Below, one piece after another: positions 17,002 through 24,577 of a DNA stretch of 32,071 bases. Positions within the stretch are counted from its first letter, which is position 1. Each line of letters begins with the position of its first letter. Position numbers and translations under genes: made by a program. Source of the stretch: Clostridiales bacterium UBA4039 (GTDB lineage: Bacteria; Bacillota; Clostridia; Lachnospirales; Vallitaleaceae); NCBI GenBank assembly GCA_002382805.1, contig DGAD01000002.1:1-32071 (forward strand), given 5' to 3'. Under the pieces are notes generated by a model. That model searched no databases. It was not told where the DNA came from and saw nothing but the letters and a program-made list of their open reading frames with translations.

Positions 17002-18039
17002 ATGGAAAAGACAAAAGTAAAGTTCAACTTTATAACATGGTTTAAGAAAAACTGGACGGAAAGCGCGCTGTTTAGCACAGGTGTTGCGTTGTTTGTCATG
17101 GTCATCTTACAAACAGTCGCGCTGGGATTTGAATTTGATTCTTTTGGAGAATGGTTTGCGACCTGGGCTAATAACTGGATCAACATTTTGAGAAACAATG
17201 CAGGGGTTGGTATTGTAGCCCTTGGAATGGCGTTTGTCATCATATCTGGTGGAATCGACTTGGCAGTTGGCTCGACGATGGTAGCTGTCGGTGCAGTTCT
17301 TATGATGATTATTGATAATGGACCGAATGCGCTTTTGGCATCAACGGGAATCACAGGTGTACCTTTATACATTATAGGTATCGTTGTAGCTATTGCTATG
17401 GGGTGTGGATTAGGGCAGCTGACAGGTGTTTTGGTAACCAAAGGAAAGTTGCCACCATTTATAGCATCACTTGGGATGATGAAAATTTTACGAAGTGTTA
17501 CTCAGCATTTTATGCAAACGAACTCACCAAAAGTACCCACCGGATTTTTGCAAATTGCAAGTTTAAAAATGGGAAATCTATTGATTATGCCCATCATATA
17601 TTGGCTGGTTATCGCGATTATATTATATATCGTATCGAAGAAAACTGCTTTTGGTCGATATGTCTATGCGGTTGGTTCCAATGAGAGAACAGCAAAACTG
17701 TCAGGGATTAATGTAGGCAAAGTTAAGCGAAAAGTGTATGCTTTGATTGGTATGCTCGTAGGTGTGACAGCTATTTTGCAGGTGTCTAGAATCGGGTCTA
17801 TGGACTATGCCAATGCTGGAAGTGGCTATGAGATGGATGCCATCGCGGCAGTTATTGTCGGTGGTGTATCTATGTCGGGAGGTAAAGGCTCAGTTATGGG
17901 CGCAGTCCTTGGTATGCTAATAATTGCAGTAATGAATAATTTATTGAACTTACTGGGTGTGCCTCCGTTTTTAAGAGAAGCATTCAAAGGTATGATTGTA
18001 ATTGGAGCTGTATTGTTGCAGAAAAAAGAAGAGAATTAA
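17002..18039 (+). CDS. Sugar ABC transporter permease, RbsC type
   Basis: A 345-aa integral membrane permease of the BPD_transp_2 class, with roughly eight to ten hydrophobic segments. Characteristic blocks are IISGGIDLAVGSTM (80-93) and the ATPase-contacting loop AVGSNERTAKLSGINV (223-238). The glycine-rich block GGVSMSGGKGSVMGAVLG is near 294-311. Residues 11-60, before the first conserved block, are hydrophobic with a short loop, somewhat longer than in minimal RbsC. The ATG at 17002 is preceded by AGGAAGG. The stop is 10 bases before the next gene, supporting co-transcription. Confidence 0.93.
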   Translation: MEKTKVKFNFITWFKKNWTESALFSTGVALFVMVILQTVALGFEFDSFGEWFATWANNWINILRNNAGVGIVALGMAFVIISGGIDLAVGSTMVAVGAVLMMIIDNGPNALLASTGITGVPLYIIGIVVAIAMGCGLGQLTGVLVTKGKLPPFIASLGMMKILRSVTQHFMQTNSPKVPTGFLQIASLKMGNLLIMPIIYWLVIAIILYIVSKKTAFGRYVYAVGSNERTAKLSGINVGKVKRKVYALIGMLVGVTAILQVSRIGSMDYANAGSGYEMDAIAAVIVGGVSMSGGKGSVMGAVLGMLIIAVMNNLLNLLGVPPFLREAFKGMIVIGAVLLQKKEEN

Positions 18040-18049
18040 GAGGAGCTAT

Positions 18050-19084
18050 ATGTATAAAATAGGAATAATCGGTTGTGGAAAAATTGCGCAAGTAAGACAT
18101 ATACCAGAATACATGGCAAATTCAAATACAGAATTAGCAGGCTTTTATGATTTGAGACAAGATAGAGCACAAGAACTTGCAACGAAGTTTGGGGTAAAGG
18201 CATATGACAGTTATGAAGCTATGCTAAAAGACCCATCGATTGATGCTGTCAGTGTGTGTTCAGCTAACCACACTCATGCCAGTATAACGATCGAAGCGCT
18301 ACGGGCAGGTAAACATGTGCTTTGTGAAAAACCGATGGCCATCACGTTGGAAGAATGTGAAGAAATGGTTCGCGTAGCCAAAGAAGAAGAGCGGTTTTTA
18401 ATGATTGGACACAATCAACGCTTGACCAAGGCACATCGAAGAGCAAGACAACTTATTGAGGAAGGTAGTATCGGCGATATTATCTCGTTTAGAACCACTT
18501 TTGGGCATAAAGGACCGGAGACTTGGAGTATCGATCCGGGTAAAAATATATGGTTTTTTGACAAAGACCTGGCACGTCTTGGAGCCGTAGGAGATCTAGG
18601 GATACATAAGACGGATGTTATTCAGTTTTTAACAGGGCAAAAAATTACAGAAGTGATGGCGAAGATTGTGACTCTAGATAAAAAAGATGCCACGGGAAAT
18701 CTTATAGGTGTTGATGATAATGCCATCAGTATCTACACAATGGAAAACGGGATTGTAGGTACGATGACCGCCAGTTGGACATATTATGGCAAGGAAGATA
18801 ATGCAACAGTCTTATATGGAACTAAAGGCATTATGCATATATATGATGACCCCACATATTCCATTACGATTACGACCAAAGAAGGTGAAAATATCTACTA
18901 TGAGATTGATAAGATTCAGACCAATGACCACCAAACGGCATCCGGCGTCATTGATCTTTTTGCCCAATGTCTGGTGACACAAGAATCACAGGAAAATTCT
19001 GGAGAACAAGCGCTTGCAGCCATGAAAGCTGTTTTTGCAAGTGTGGAATCTTCTAGGACGGGAAAAGCGGTAAAGATAAAATAG
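18050..19084 (+). CDS. Gfo/Idh/MocA-family oxidoreductase (first copy)
   Basis: A 344-aa NAD(P)-dependent sugar or polyol dehydrogenase. The Rossmann fold starts with IGIIGCGKIAQ (4-14). The conserved EKP (93-95, K94) and the GDLGIHKTD block (181-189; D182 and H186 as the usual catalytic pair with the Lys) mark a complete active site. The alpha/beta substrate domain covers about 125-344. The ATG at 18050 has GAGGAG upstream; a longer frame back to 18002 overlaps the permease. It is followed after 23 bases by the isomerase. Which hydroxyl is oxidised is unknown; in this family it can be inositol, glucose, or C3 of a glycoside. Confidence 0.92.
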   Translation: MYKIGIIGCGKIAQVRHIPEYMANSNTELAGFYDLRQDRAQELATKFGVKAYDSYEAMLKDPSIDAVSVCSANHTHASITIEALRAGKHVLCEKPMAITLEECEEMVRVAKEEERFLMIGHNQRLTKAHRRARQLIEEGSIGDIISFRTTFGHKGPETWSIDPGKNIWFFDKDLARLGAVGDLGIHKTDVIQFLTGQKITEVMAKIVTLDKKDATGNLIGVDDNAISIYTMENGIVGTMTASWTYYGKEDNATVLYGTKGIMHIYDDPTYSITITTKEGENIYYEIDKIQTNDHQTASGVIDLFAQCLVTQESQENSGEQALAAMKAVFASVESSRTGKAVKIK

Positions 19085-19107
19085 AACATAAGGGAAGAAG
19101 GTTTAAT

Positions 19108-19923
19108 ATGAAAAGAATTGTTGCAGTAAATTCAAATTGTTATCATGGATATTCTATAGAAGAAGCGATTGACGGTATAAGCCAAGCGGGGTTTGGATAT
19201 ATTGAACTGACAGCTACAAAGGGCTGGACTGAACATGTTTTTCCGTCGATGAGCTTGTCCTACCTTGCAAAGGTAAAGCAAAGATGTCAAGAGAAAGGCG
19301 TGACGCCTATTGCTCTTAGTGGACATTGTAATTTGATGGATGAAAGTCGTATACCGGACTTTGTTGATAATATGCGATTGGCGAATTATTTTGGATGCCA
19401 ATATATAGTGTCTTCAATCGGCGAGGCGCATTTAGATAATGATGTGGTGGCAACTGATGAGGAGACGGCTAAGCGTCTTAAGGAATTGATACCACACTTA
19501 GAGACTTATGATTTAACATTGGTTTTAGAAGTTCATGGACAAGAACATGGCAGTGGACAAAAGATAAAAGCGATTGTAGATCAAATACAATCTGAACGCA
19601 TCGGTATTAACTATGATACGGCCAATGCCATCTTTTTTGGTAATGTCAACTTAATGGACGACCTGGATGGATGTATTGATCAGATTCAGTATATGCACAT
19701 CAAGGACAAGGCAGGAGAAGTGACTGAGTGGAACTTTCCGGCGCTTGGGCAAGGAGAGATTGATTTTTTAACCATTAAGCAAAAATTAGAACAAGCACAA
19801 AACGCATGTCCTTTTAGTGTAGAGATTGAATTTACAAAGGCAGGTCCAAAAGATTTGCAAGAGATTAATGAAGCAGTGGCAACTTCGTACGCGTATTTAA
19901 AATCTATTGGGTTGCAGATATAG
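19108..19923 (+). CDS. Sugar phosphate isomerase/epimerase (AP endonuclease 2-like TIM barrel)
   Basis: A 271-aa TIM-barrel metalloenzyme of the xylose-isomerase-like class. Expected metal ligands are visible: E in LVLEVHG (about 157), D in INYDTANA (about 172), H in YMHIKDK (about 200), E in VEIEFTKAG (about 235). Family members isomerise or epimerise free or keto sugars, dehydrate inosose, or cleave 3-keto-glycosides. Ribosome site GGGAAGAAGG before ATG 19108. It lies between two Gfo/Idh/MocA dehydrogenases, so it likely acts on an oxidised (keto) sugar intermediate. That order is inferred. Confidence 0.88.
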   Translation: MKRIVAVNSNCYHGYSIEEAIDGISQAGFGYIELTATKGWTEHVFPSMSLSYLAKVKQRCQEKGVTPIALSGHCNLMDESRIPDFVDNMRLANYFGCQYIVSSIGEAHLDNDVVATDEETAKRLKELIPHLETYDLTLVLEVHGQEHGSGQKIKAIVDQIQSERIGINYDTANAIFFGNVNLMDDLDGCIDQIQYMHIKDKAGEVTEWNFPALGQGEIDFLTIKQKLEQAQNACPFSVEIEFTKAGPKDLQEINEAVATSYAYLKSIGLQI

Positions 19924-19957
19924 CTCAACGCTTAGATATAGAAAGGAAAGGCAAGCG

Positions 19958-20932
19958 ATGTTAAAGATAGGTATTGTAGGGGCAGGAGGCATGGGGACAG
20001 TGCATTATAGTAATTATAAGCATATTGACCACTGTGAAGTTGTTGCCCTTGTAGGATTTAGCGAACAAGATCAGATTCGGTCACAAGAATGGAACCTTCC
20101 ATTATATAGTTCTATAACAGAGATGATTACAAACCAAGACATAGATGTGGTCGATGTATGTACTCCCACTTTTTTACATAAGGCCAATGTCTTAGAAAGT
20201 ATAGGACATAAAAAGCATACGATTGTTGAAAAACCGATGACGCTATCAAAGGCTGATGCTCAAGAAATGATGGAAATGGCAAAGAAAAACAACTGTCTGC
20301 TCTTTGTCGCTCAGGTGCTTCAATTTACCAAAGAAGTGGGTATCTTGCGAGAACTTGTTGCAAAAGAAACCTTTGGAAAGCCACTAGACGCATATTTTGA
20401 ACGGCTGTCAGCAAGTCCTCAATGGGCGCAAGGAGGATGGCTCTTTGACAAGAGTAAAAGTGGATTGCTGCCTTTTGATTTGCATATACATGACCTGGAT
20501 TTGATTGTCAGTCTTTTTGGAAAACCAGAGCAGGTTCAAGTCTTTGGCAATAAACGTGAAGAATCTAGTTATGTAGAACATTATCGCATGATCTATACCT
20601 ATCCAAAGGTTAATGTAGTAGCCGAAGCGGCATGGTTTCATGCAAGTATTCCATTTCGAGCACAGTGGAGGATTGTTTTTGAAAATGCAGTGGTTATTTA
20701 TGATGGTTCATCGTTGATAGCATACCCCTATCAAGAAGATCCTATTCACTATAATATAGAAGATGAAAATCTGATTGCCACAGGGATTAATGTACCGCCA
20801 ACAGGTTGGTACTATAATGAATTAACGCATTTTTTAACATGTATAGAAGAAAATAAAAAGACTCCTTATGTAAGTGATGAACAACTCCTGAGTGTACTTG
20901 AAGTACTCGAAGAGATTAATAAAAACACATAG
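19958..20932 (+). CDS. Gfo/Idh/MocA-family oxidoreductase (second copy)
   Basis: A 324-aa NAD(P)-dependent dehydrogenase, clearly diverged from the copy at 18050. Rossmann start IGIVGAGGMGTVH (4-16), EKP at 91-93 (K92), and a catalytic block PFDLHIHDLDLI (172-183) in place of the first copy's GDLGIHKTD. An aromatic run WAQGGWLFD (157-165) precedes it. The ATG at 19958 follows GGAAAGG; the open frame extends back into the isomerase gene. The gene ends 75 bases before the dehydrogenase at 21008. The first copy may oxidise the sugar and this one reduce the product, or they may act on different anomers. Confidence 0.92.
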   Translation: MLKIGIVGAGGMGTVHYSNYKHIDHCEVVALVGFSEQDQIRSQEWNLPLYSSITEMITNQDIDVVDVCTPTFLHKANVLESIGHKKHTIVEKPMTLSKADAQEMMEMAKKNNCLLFVAQVLQFTKEVGILRELVAKETFGKPLDAYFERLSASPQWAQGGWLFDKSKSGLLPFDLHIHDLDLIVSLFGKPEQVQVFGNKREESSYVEHYRMIYTYPKVNVVAEAAWFHASIPFRAQWRIVFENAVVIYDGSSLIAYPYQEDPIHYNIEDENLIATGINVPPTGWYYNELTHFLTCIEENKKTPYVSDEQLLSVLEVLEEINKNT

Positions 20933-20944
20933 AAAAGGTTCTTG

Positions 20945-20973
20945 CTTTGCTCTTTTCATAGATATGCTATAAT
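20945..20973 (+). promoter_or_regulatory. Promoter of the 2-hydroxyacid dehydrogenase
   Basis: A perfect TATAAT (20968-20973) lies 35 bases before the ATG at 21008. The -35 region (CTTTGC or TTGCTT nearby) is weak, so extra expression from the upstream operon is likely. Confidence 0.45.
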
Positions 20974-21007
20974 AAATACAAAGTTAAATGGGCAAGGAGG
21001 AGCAACA

Positions 21008-21961
21008 ATGAAGGATAAAACCGTCGTATTAAATGGAGGTCTGGTAAACTATGATGGGAAAGTTGACTACGGACAGATTGCATCCCAAGTCATCATCCAT
21101 GATACGACACCAGAAGATAAAATTATAGAGCGTGTACAGGGATTTACAGTGGTTGTCACAAAAGAAATGCCGTTACGAGGTGAAGTGATTCGACAGTTCC
21201 CAGAGAGTGTTAAGATGATCTGTGAAGCGGGAACCGGATATAACAATATTGATCTAGAAGCGGCTAGGGAAAAAGAGATTATCGTATGTAATATTCCGGC
21301 ATATAGCACAGAGCGTGTTGCCCATACGGCGGTTTTATTGATGTTGAGTTTGGCTAGTTCCATGCAAAAACAGATGCAGATGCTGGCGCAAGGCAATCAT
21401 GACAACTTTCATCAACATCTGATGGTCGATCATGTTGAACTTAATGGCAAGACGCTAGGGGTTATCGGATATGGTCATATAGCAAAAAGCCTCATCAAGG
21501 TAGCTGTTGCATTAGGCATGGATGTCATCGTATCAACGCGTACGCCAAGAAATGATACTGCAGAGGTAAGTTTTAAGTCTTTGGAAGAGGTGCTTAAGCA
21601 GAGTGATTTTCTCTCGTTGAACTGCCCTCTTAATGATGGGACCCGCCATATGATTAATGCCAAAACACTAGCTATGATGAAACCTTCAAGCTACCTCATT
21701 AATACGGCTAGAGGAGGGCTTGTTGATGAAAAGGCACTGATAGAAGCGCTAAATCAAGGAACAATTGCCGGAGCAGGGCTAGATGTCCAAGAAGTAGAGC
21801 CACTAGATGATGCCAGTGCACTGTATAGGATGGATACTGTTATTCTTACACCACATATGGGGTGGCGAGGTTTAGAGACGCGTAGGCGTCTTGTAAAGCT
21901 GATTGGAGGCAATATCAAGGCATTCGCTAATGGACAGCCGATTAATCGTGTAGATAGCTAA
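21008..21961 (+). CDS. D-isomer-specific 2-hydroxyacid dehydrogenase
   Basis: A 317-aa NAD-dependent dehydrogenase that interconverts a 2-keto acid and a D-2-hydroxyacid. The Rossmann motif is GVIGYGHIAKSL (about 146-157). The catalytic Arg is in NTARGGLVDEKAL (about 234-246), the Glu in DVQEVEPL (about 261-268) and the His in LTPHMGWRG (about 281-289), all in family order. Length fits lactate, glycerate or phosphoglycerate dehydrogenases; there is no C-terminal ACT domain, so it is not a full SerA. ATG 21008 has AAGGAGG; a longer frame to 20942 crosses the promoter. It probably works near the end of the sugar pathway encoded just upstream. Confidence 0.9.
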   Translation: MKDKTVVLNGGLVNYDGKVDYGQIASQVIIHDTTPEDKIIERVQGFTVVVTKEMPLRGEVIRQFPESVKMICEAGTGYNNIDLEAAREKEIIVCNIPAYSTERVAHTAVLLMLSLASSMQKQMQMLAQGNHDNFHQHLMVDHVELNGKTLGVIGYGHIAKSLIKVAVALGMDVIVSTRTPRNDTAEVSFKSLEEVLKQSDFLSLNCPLNDGTRHMINAKTLAMMKPSSYLINTARGGLVDEKALIEALNQGTIAGAGLDVQEVEPLDDASALYRMDTVILTPHMGWRGLETRRRLVKLIGGNIKAFANGQPINRVDS

Positions 21962-21984
21962 GACAAAAATGAACAAAGACAGAC

Positions 21985-22013
21985 AGGACAAAGAGGTTGT
22001 ATCGTCATATACT
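21985..22013 (+). promoter_or_regulatory. Possible promoter of the AraC-type gene
   Basis: AGGACA (21985-21990), a 17-base spacer, TATACT (22008-22013), 20 bases before the start at 22034. A moderate consensus match. Confidence 0.4.
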
Positions 22014-22033
22014 AGAAGCATGAGGTGATGAAC

Positions 22034-22897
22034 ATGGATTGTATTTGCAGTATTCAACAGGCCATTGAGTATATGGAAACCCACATGATGGAGAAGATAA
22101 CTTATGAAGATGTTGCGCAGCATCTATATATGTCAAATTATCATTTTCATCGACTGTTTAGCATGATAACCGGAATGACTGCCAATGAATATATTCGTAA
22201 TCGGAAGCTGTCGATGGCTGGACAAGAACTTGTATTATCGGAGAACAAAGTTATTGACATTGCATTTAAGTATGGTTATGAGACGCCAGAGAGCTTCACA
22301 AAAGCTTTTTCAAGGTTTCATGGAGTAACGCCGAGTGTAGCTAAACGCTCAGGGACACATTTACAAATTTTTAATCGCCTTATCATAAAAATTCAAACGG
22401 AAGGCGGTACAATTATGGAGTACAAGATTGTAGAAAAAGAAAAGTTTAATTTATTGGTTAAAGTGGAAAAATTTGACAATGAAATTGTCGGCGAAGAAGA
22501 GAACACGCTGATTCCTGATTTTTGGAAACGGTGTAATGCTGATGATACTTTTGACGTATTAAAAGCACACCGTGTTAATGGGGATGTGTATGGAGCTTGT
22601 GCACCCTTATCCAAGGAAGAGACACACTTTGAGTATGGGATTGGTAGCCTGTATGCAGGTGGAGAGGTGCCAAGTGGGTTTGACGTATGGGAAGTCAAGG
22701 CAAATCAATGGGCAGTATTCCAGTGTATTGGTACTGATGGACAGTGTATAGGCGAGACATGGGATCGTATATACAAAGAGTTTTTGCCTGGATCAGGATA
22801 TAATATGCTTGATGATATTGACTTTGAACTCTATCCGACAGAGAATGTAGCCGAGTGTTTTTGTGAGATTTGGATTCCGGTGCAGAAGAAAGACTAA
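22034..22897 (+). CDS. AraC-family regulator with GyrI-like effector-binding domain
   Basis: A 287-aa two-domain regulator of the Rob/SoxS-like class. Residues 1-105 hold two helix-turn-helix motifs (ITYEDVAQHLYMSNYHFHRLF and VIDIAFKYGYETPESFTKAFSRFHGVTP). Residues about 130-287 form a GyrI-like (AraC effector-binding) domain starting MEYKIVEKEKFNLLVK. That domain usually binds hydrophobic or cationic small molecules and often controls efflux or detoxification genes. The ATG at 22034 is six bases after GAGGTG; GTG and ATG triplets at 22025-22030 overlap that site. An internal ATG at about 22414, with GGAAGG upstream, could in principle give the effector domain alone. The target is unknown; no efflux gene is adjacent. 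Confidence 0.92.
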   Translation: MDCICSIQQAIEYMETHMMEKITYEDVAQHLYMSNYHFHRLFSMITGMTANEYIRNRKLSMAGQELVLSENKVIDIAFKYGYETPESFTKAFSRFHGVTPSVAKRSGTHLQIFNRLIIKIQTEGGTIMEYKIVEKEKFNLLVKVEKFDNEIVGEEENTLIPDFWKRCNADDTFDVLKAHRVNGDVYGACAPLSKEETHFEYGIGSLYAGGEVPSGFDVWEVKANQWAVFQCIGTDGQCIGETWDRIYKEFLPGSGYNMLDDIDFELYPTENVAECFCEIWIPVQKKD

Positions 22898-22986
22898 TGG
22901 CGTCTAAACCTTTATTTTATTGCATTCCAAGAGGATATTAGGTATAATATTATTAATGGAAAATGCCAATAAAGAGAGGTAATTAC

Positions 22987-23529
22987 ATGCGAGGGATTCA
23001 AGGAGTTTATGTTATAACAAACACAGCGAATAAAAAGAAATACGTTGGAATAAGCCGAGACTTAGAACATGAATGGGACACGATAAGAACGGACTTAGAA
23101 CAAAGACGAGGTAACCGACAGATGGTTGATGATTATCATCAGTTTGGCGGGATGAACTTTCGCTTTGACATTGTTCTAGTCTCGGATGATGAAAAAGAGC
23201 TGCGGCGACGAGAGAGTCAAGAAGCATATAAACATGATGTGTGGCTTAATGGCTACAATACAACGGCGACACTTAACTATCACAATATCTCAGAAGAGGA
23301 TTTGCTGGTCTATAAGACAGCTTTCTTAGGGTTTATACAACAGATTAATGATGGAAAATACTTTTATAAAGACATGGTCGAGGCCCTAGGTCTAGGAACG
23401 AGTGATTTGGAAGTTATTCTTGATCATATCACAGAAGAAGAGATGCTTGAGCACCAAAAAAAGATACGTTTAGTCAAGTTGGCATCCAGTACACGTGAGT
23501 ACTATGTAGAAATTAAAAGTATTTCATAA
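22987..23529 (+). CDS. GIY-YIG nuclease-like protein
   Basis: A 180-aa protein. The N-terminal half fits a GIY-YIG domain: GVYVITN (5-11) and KKYVGISRD (about 17-25), an Arg/His-rich middle, and the block RRRESQEAYKHDVWLNGYN (about 75-93), like the E...W...GYN end of homing-endonuclease GIY-YIG domains. The C-terminal half (about 100-180) is helical, possibly DNA-binding, and not recognised. Start ATG 22987 follows GAGAGG; ATG 22963 overlaps no ribosome site. TATAAT at 22933-22938 may be its -10 box. It lies just before a tRNA cluster, a common landing zone for mobile genes, but no intron or intein is seen. Activity and target are unknown. Confidence 0.7.
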   Translation: MRGIQGVYVITNTANKKKYVGISRDLEHEWDTIRTDLEQRRGNRQMVDDYHQFGGMNFRFDIVLVSDDEKELRRRESQEAYKHDVWLNGYNTTATLNYHNISEEDLLVYKTAFLGFIQQINDGKYFYKDMVEALGLGTSDLEVILDHITEEEMLEHQKKIRLVKLASSTREYYVEIKSIS

Positions 23530-23546
23530 ATTATGCAAAAAGGCTG

Positions 23547-23574
23547 TTGACAAATTCTGTAGATGTGATATTAT
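23547..23574 (+). promoter_or_regulatory. Promoter of the tRNA cluster
   Basis: Perfect TTGACA (23547-23552), a 16-base spacer, TATTAT (23569-23574). The predicted start is a few bases before tRNA-Tyr at 23590. Confidence 0.7.
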
Positions 23575-23589
23575 ATATCTTGTCGCTAC

Positions 23590-23671
23590 GGAGGGGTTCC
23601 CGAGTGGCCAAAGGGGGCAGACTGTAAATCTGTTGTCTACGACTTCGAAGGTTCGAATCCTTCTCCCTCCA
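23590..23671 (+). tRNA. tRNA-Tyr (anticodon GTA)
   Basis: An 82-base type II tRNA. GGAGGGG pairs with TCCCTCC (one G-T wobble), discriminator A. Anticodon loop CTGTAAA gives GTA. A long variable arm and T-loop TTCGAAT are present. First of the cluster. Confidence 0.97.
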
Positions 23672-23721
23672 TTAAGTTAGGATAAATCTTAGCTGATCAT
23701 GAAGTTATTAAGATACTTCAT

Positions 23722-23805
23722 GCCCGAGTGGCGGAATTGGCAGACGCACAGGACTTAAAATCCTGCGATGTAAAAATCGTACCGGTTCGATTCCGGTCTC
23801 GGGCA
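23722..23805 (+). tRNA. tRNA-Leu (anticodon TAA)
   Basis: An 84-base type II tRNA. GCCCGAG pairs with CTCGGGC (23798-23804), discriminator A. Anticodon loop CTTAAAA gives TAA. The variable arm is GATGTAAAAATCGT. No CCA is encoded. Confidence 0.97.
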
Positions 23806-23845
23806 GTTAGCAACAAAGCATATCATAGATACAACATCTAGATAT

Positions 23846-23918
<73 letters not shown>

Positions 23919-23940
23919 TTTGTAAATCAGAGATGGCTTG

Positions 23941-24278
23941 AATTCGAACCTAATAGTTCGATTTGTCTCCGAAGTCATTGTAAGAATGATTTATTATAAG
24001 ACGTAAATACCGTTAATTGCGACTAGGATTTCTAATTCAAGCCCAGTAGCTTGAATTATCTATCAAGTCTCCATAAACATGATTTACTATATTACATAAA
24101 TACCTCTAACATTGACTAGCGTTTCCAATTCGAACCTAATAGTTCGATTTGTCTCCGAAGTCATTATAAGAATGATTTATTATAAGACGTAAATACCGTT
24201 AATTGCGACTAGGATTTCTAATTCAAGCCCAGTAGCTTGAATTATCTATCAAGTCTCCATAAACATGATTTACTATAT
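23941..24278. repeat. Tandem array of 93-base hairpin-bearing repeats
   Basis: Four units between tRNA-Phe and tRNA-Gly: U1 23941-24033, U2 24034-24126, U3 24127-24219, U4 24220-24278 (cut at 59 bases by the tRNA-Gly start). U1 and U3 differ at one base; U4 equals the first 59 bases of U2. U1 and U2 are related but clearly diverged. Each starts with an inverted repeat, TCGAAC/GTTCGA in U1 and TTCAAGC/GCTTGAA in U2, in which two base pairs change in a compensating way. A GTCTCC motif follows in each. No open frame is supported. The array lies inside the tRNA transcript unit. Confidence 0.9.
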
Positions 24279-24350
24279 GCGTGAGTGGCTCAGTGGTAGA
24301 GCATCGCCTTGCCAAGGCGAGGGTCGCGGGTTCGAATCCCGTCTCGCGCT
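24279..24350 (+). tRNA. tRNA-Gly (anticodon GCC), integration target
   Basis: A 72-base tRNA. GCGTGAG pairs with CTCGCGC (24343-24349, one G-T wobble), discriminator T. Anticodon loop TTGCCAA gives GCC. From the T-loop onward (24331) the sequence is duplicated at 29735, so the mobile element entered at the 3' end and left this copy whole. Confidence 0.96.
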
Positions 24351-24402
24351 CTCAGAAGTTCCAAGATTCTAGACAACTAGGGTTTTGGGGCTTTTTTACG
24401 TG
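24331..24402. repeat. attL: left copy of the integration direct repeat
   Basis: 72 bases from the T-loop TTCGAA to ACGTG, repeated at 29735-29807 with a single extra T in the T-run as the only difference. It includes the tRNA-Gly 3' end and the tRNA operon terminator. Confidence 0.92.
24361..24397 (+). terminator. Terminator of the tRNA cluster, inside attL
   Basis: CCAAGATTCTAG (24361-24372) pairs with CTAGGGTTTTGG (24377-24388) around ACAA, a 12-bp stem with G-U wobbles that work only in plus-strand RNA. It is followed by GGC and six T. It ends tRNA-Gly transcription before the integrase gene. Confidence 0.75.
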
Positions 24403-24451
24403 AAAAAACAAGGATTATACCAAATGTATAGAGCGAGGACGTGAGAGGGTT

Positions 24452-24577
24452 AAAGGTGCTTAAATAGAGGCTCGCATCTATTTAAGTGCCTTTGACACTG
24501 TCACAGCAACGATAGTTGCCAGTCGGCATAAGCCGACCCTCGCGACTAATCACTTTCGCTTTTGGAAAGTGATTAGT
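24452..24577. repeat. Series of inverted repeats between attL and the integrase stop
   Basis: In order: a 17-bp stem with two wobbles (arms 24452-24468 and 24477-24493), TGACACTGTCA (24493-24503), GCAAC/GTTGC (24506-24519), GTCGGC/GCCGAC (24522-24537), and a perfect 13-bp stem (24545-24557 with 24565-24577) that overlaps the integrase stop. None has a good T-run. They could be recombinase or accessory-protein binding sites, an origin-like structure, or part of an RNA. Confidence 0.7.

Noticed and set aside
23941..24278. Possible CRISPR array
   Set aside because: Units are 93 bases in direct tandem with no unique spacers; the two unit types alternate, and no cas genes are near.
23941..24278. 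Decayed tRNA genes in the repeat units
   Set aside because: TTCGAACC resembles a T-loop, but no acceptor, anticodon or D arm can be folded around it in any unit.
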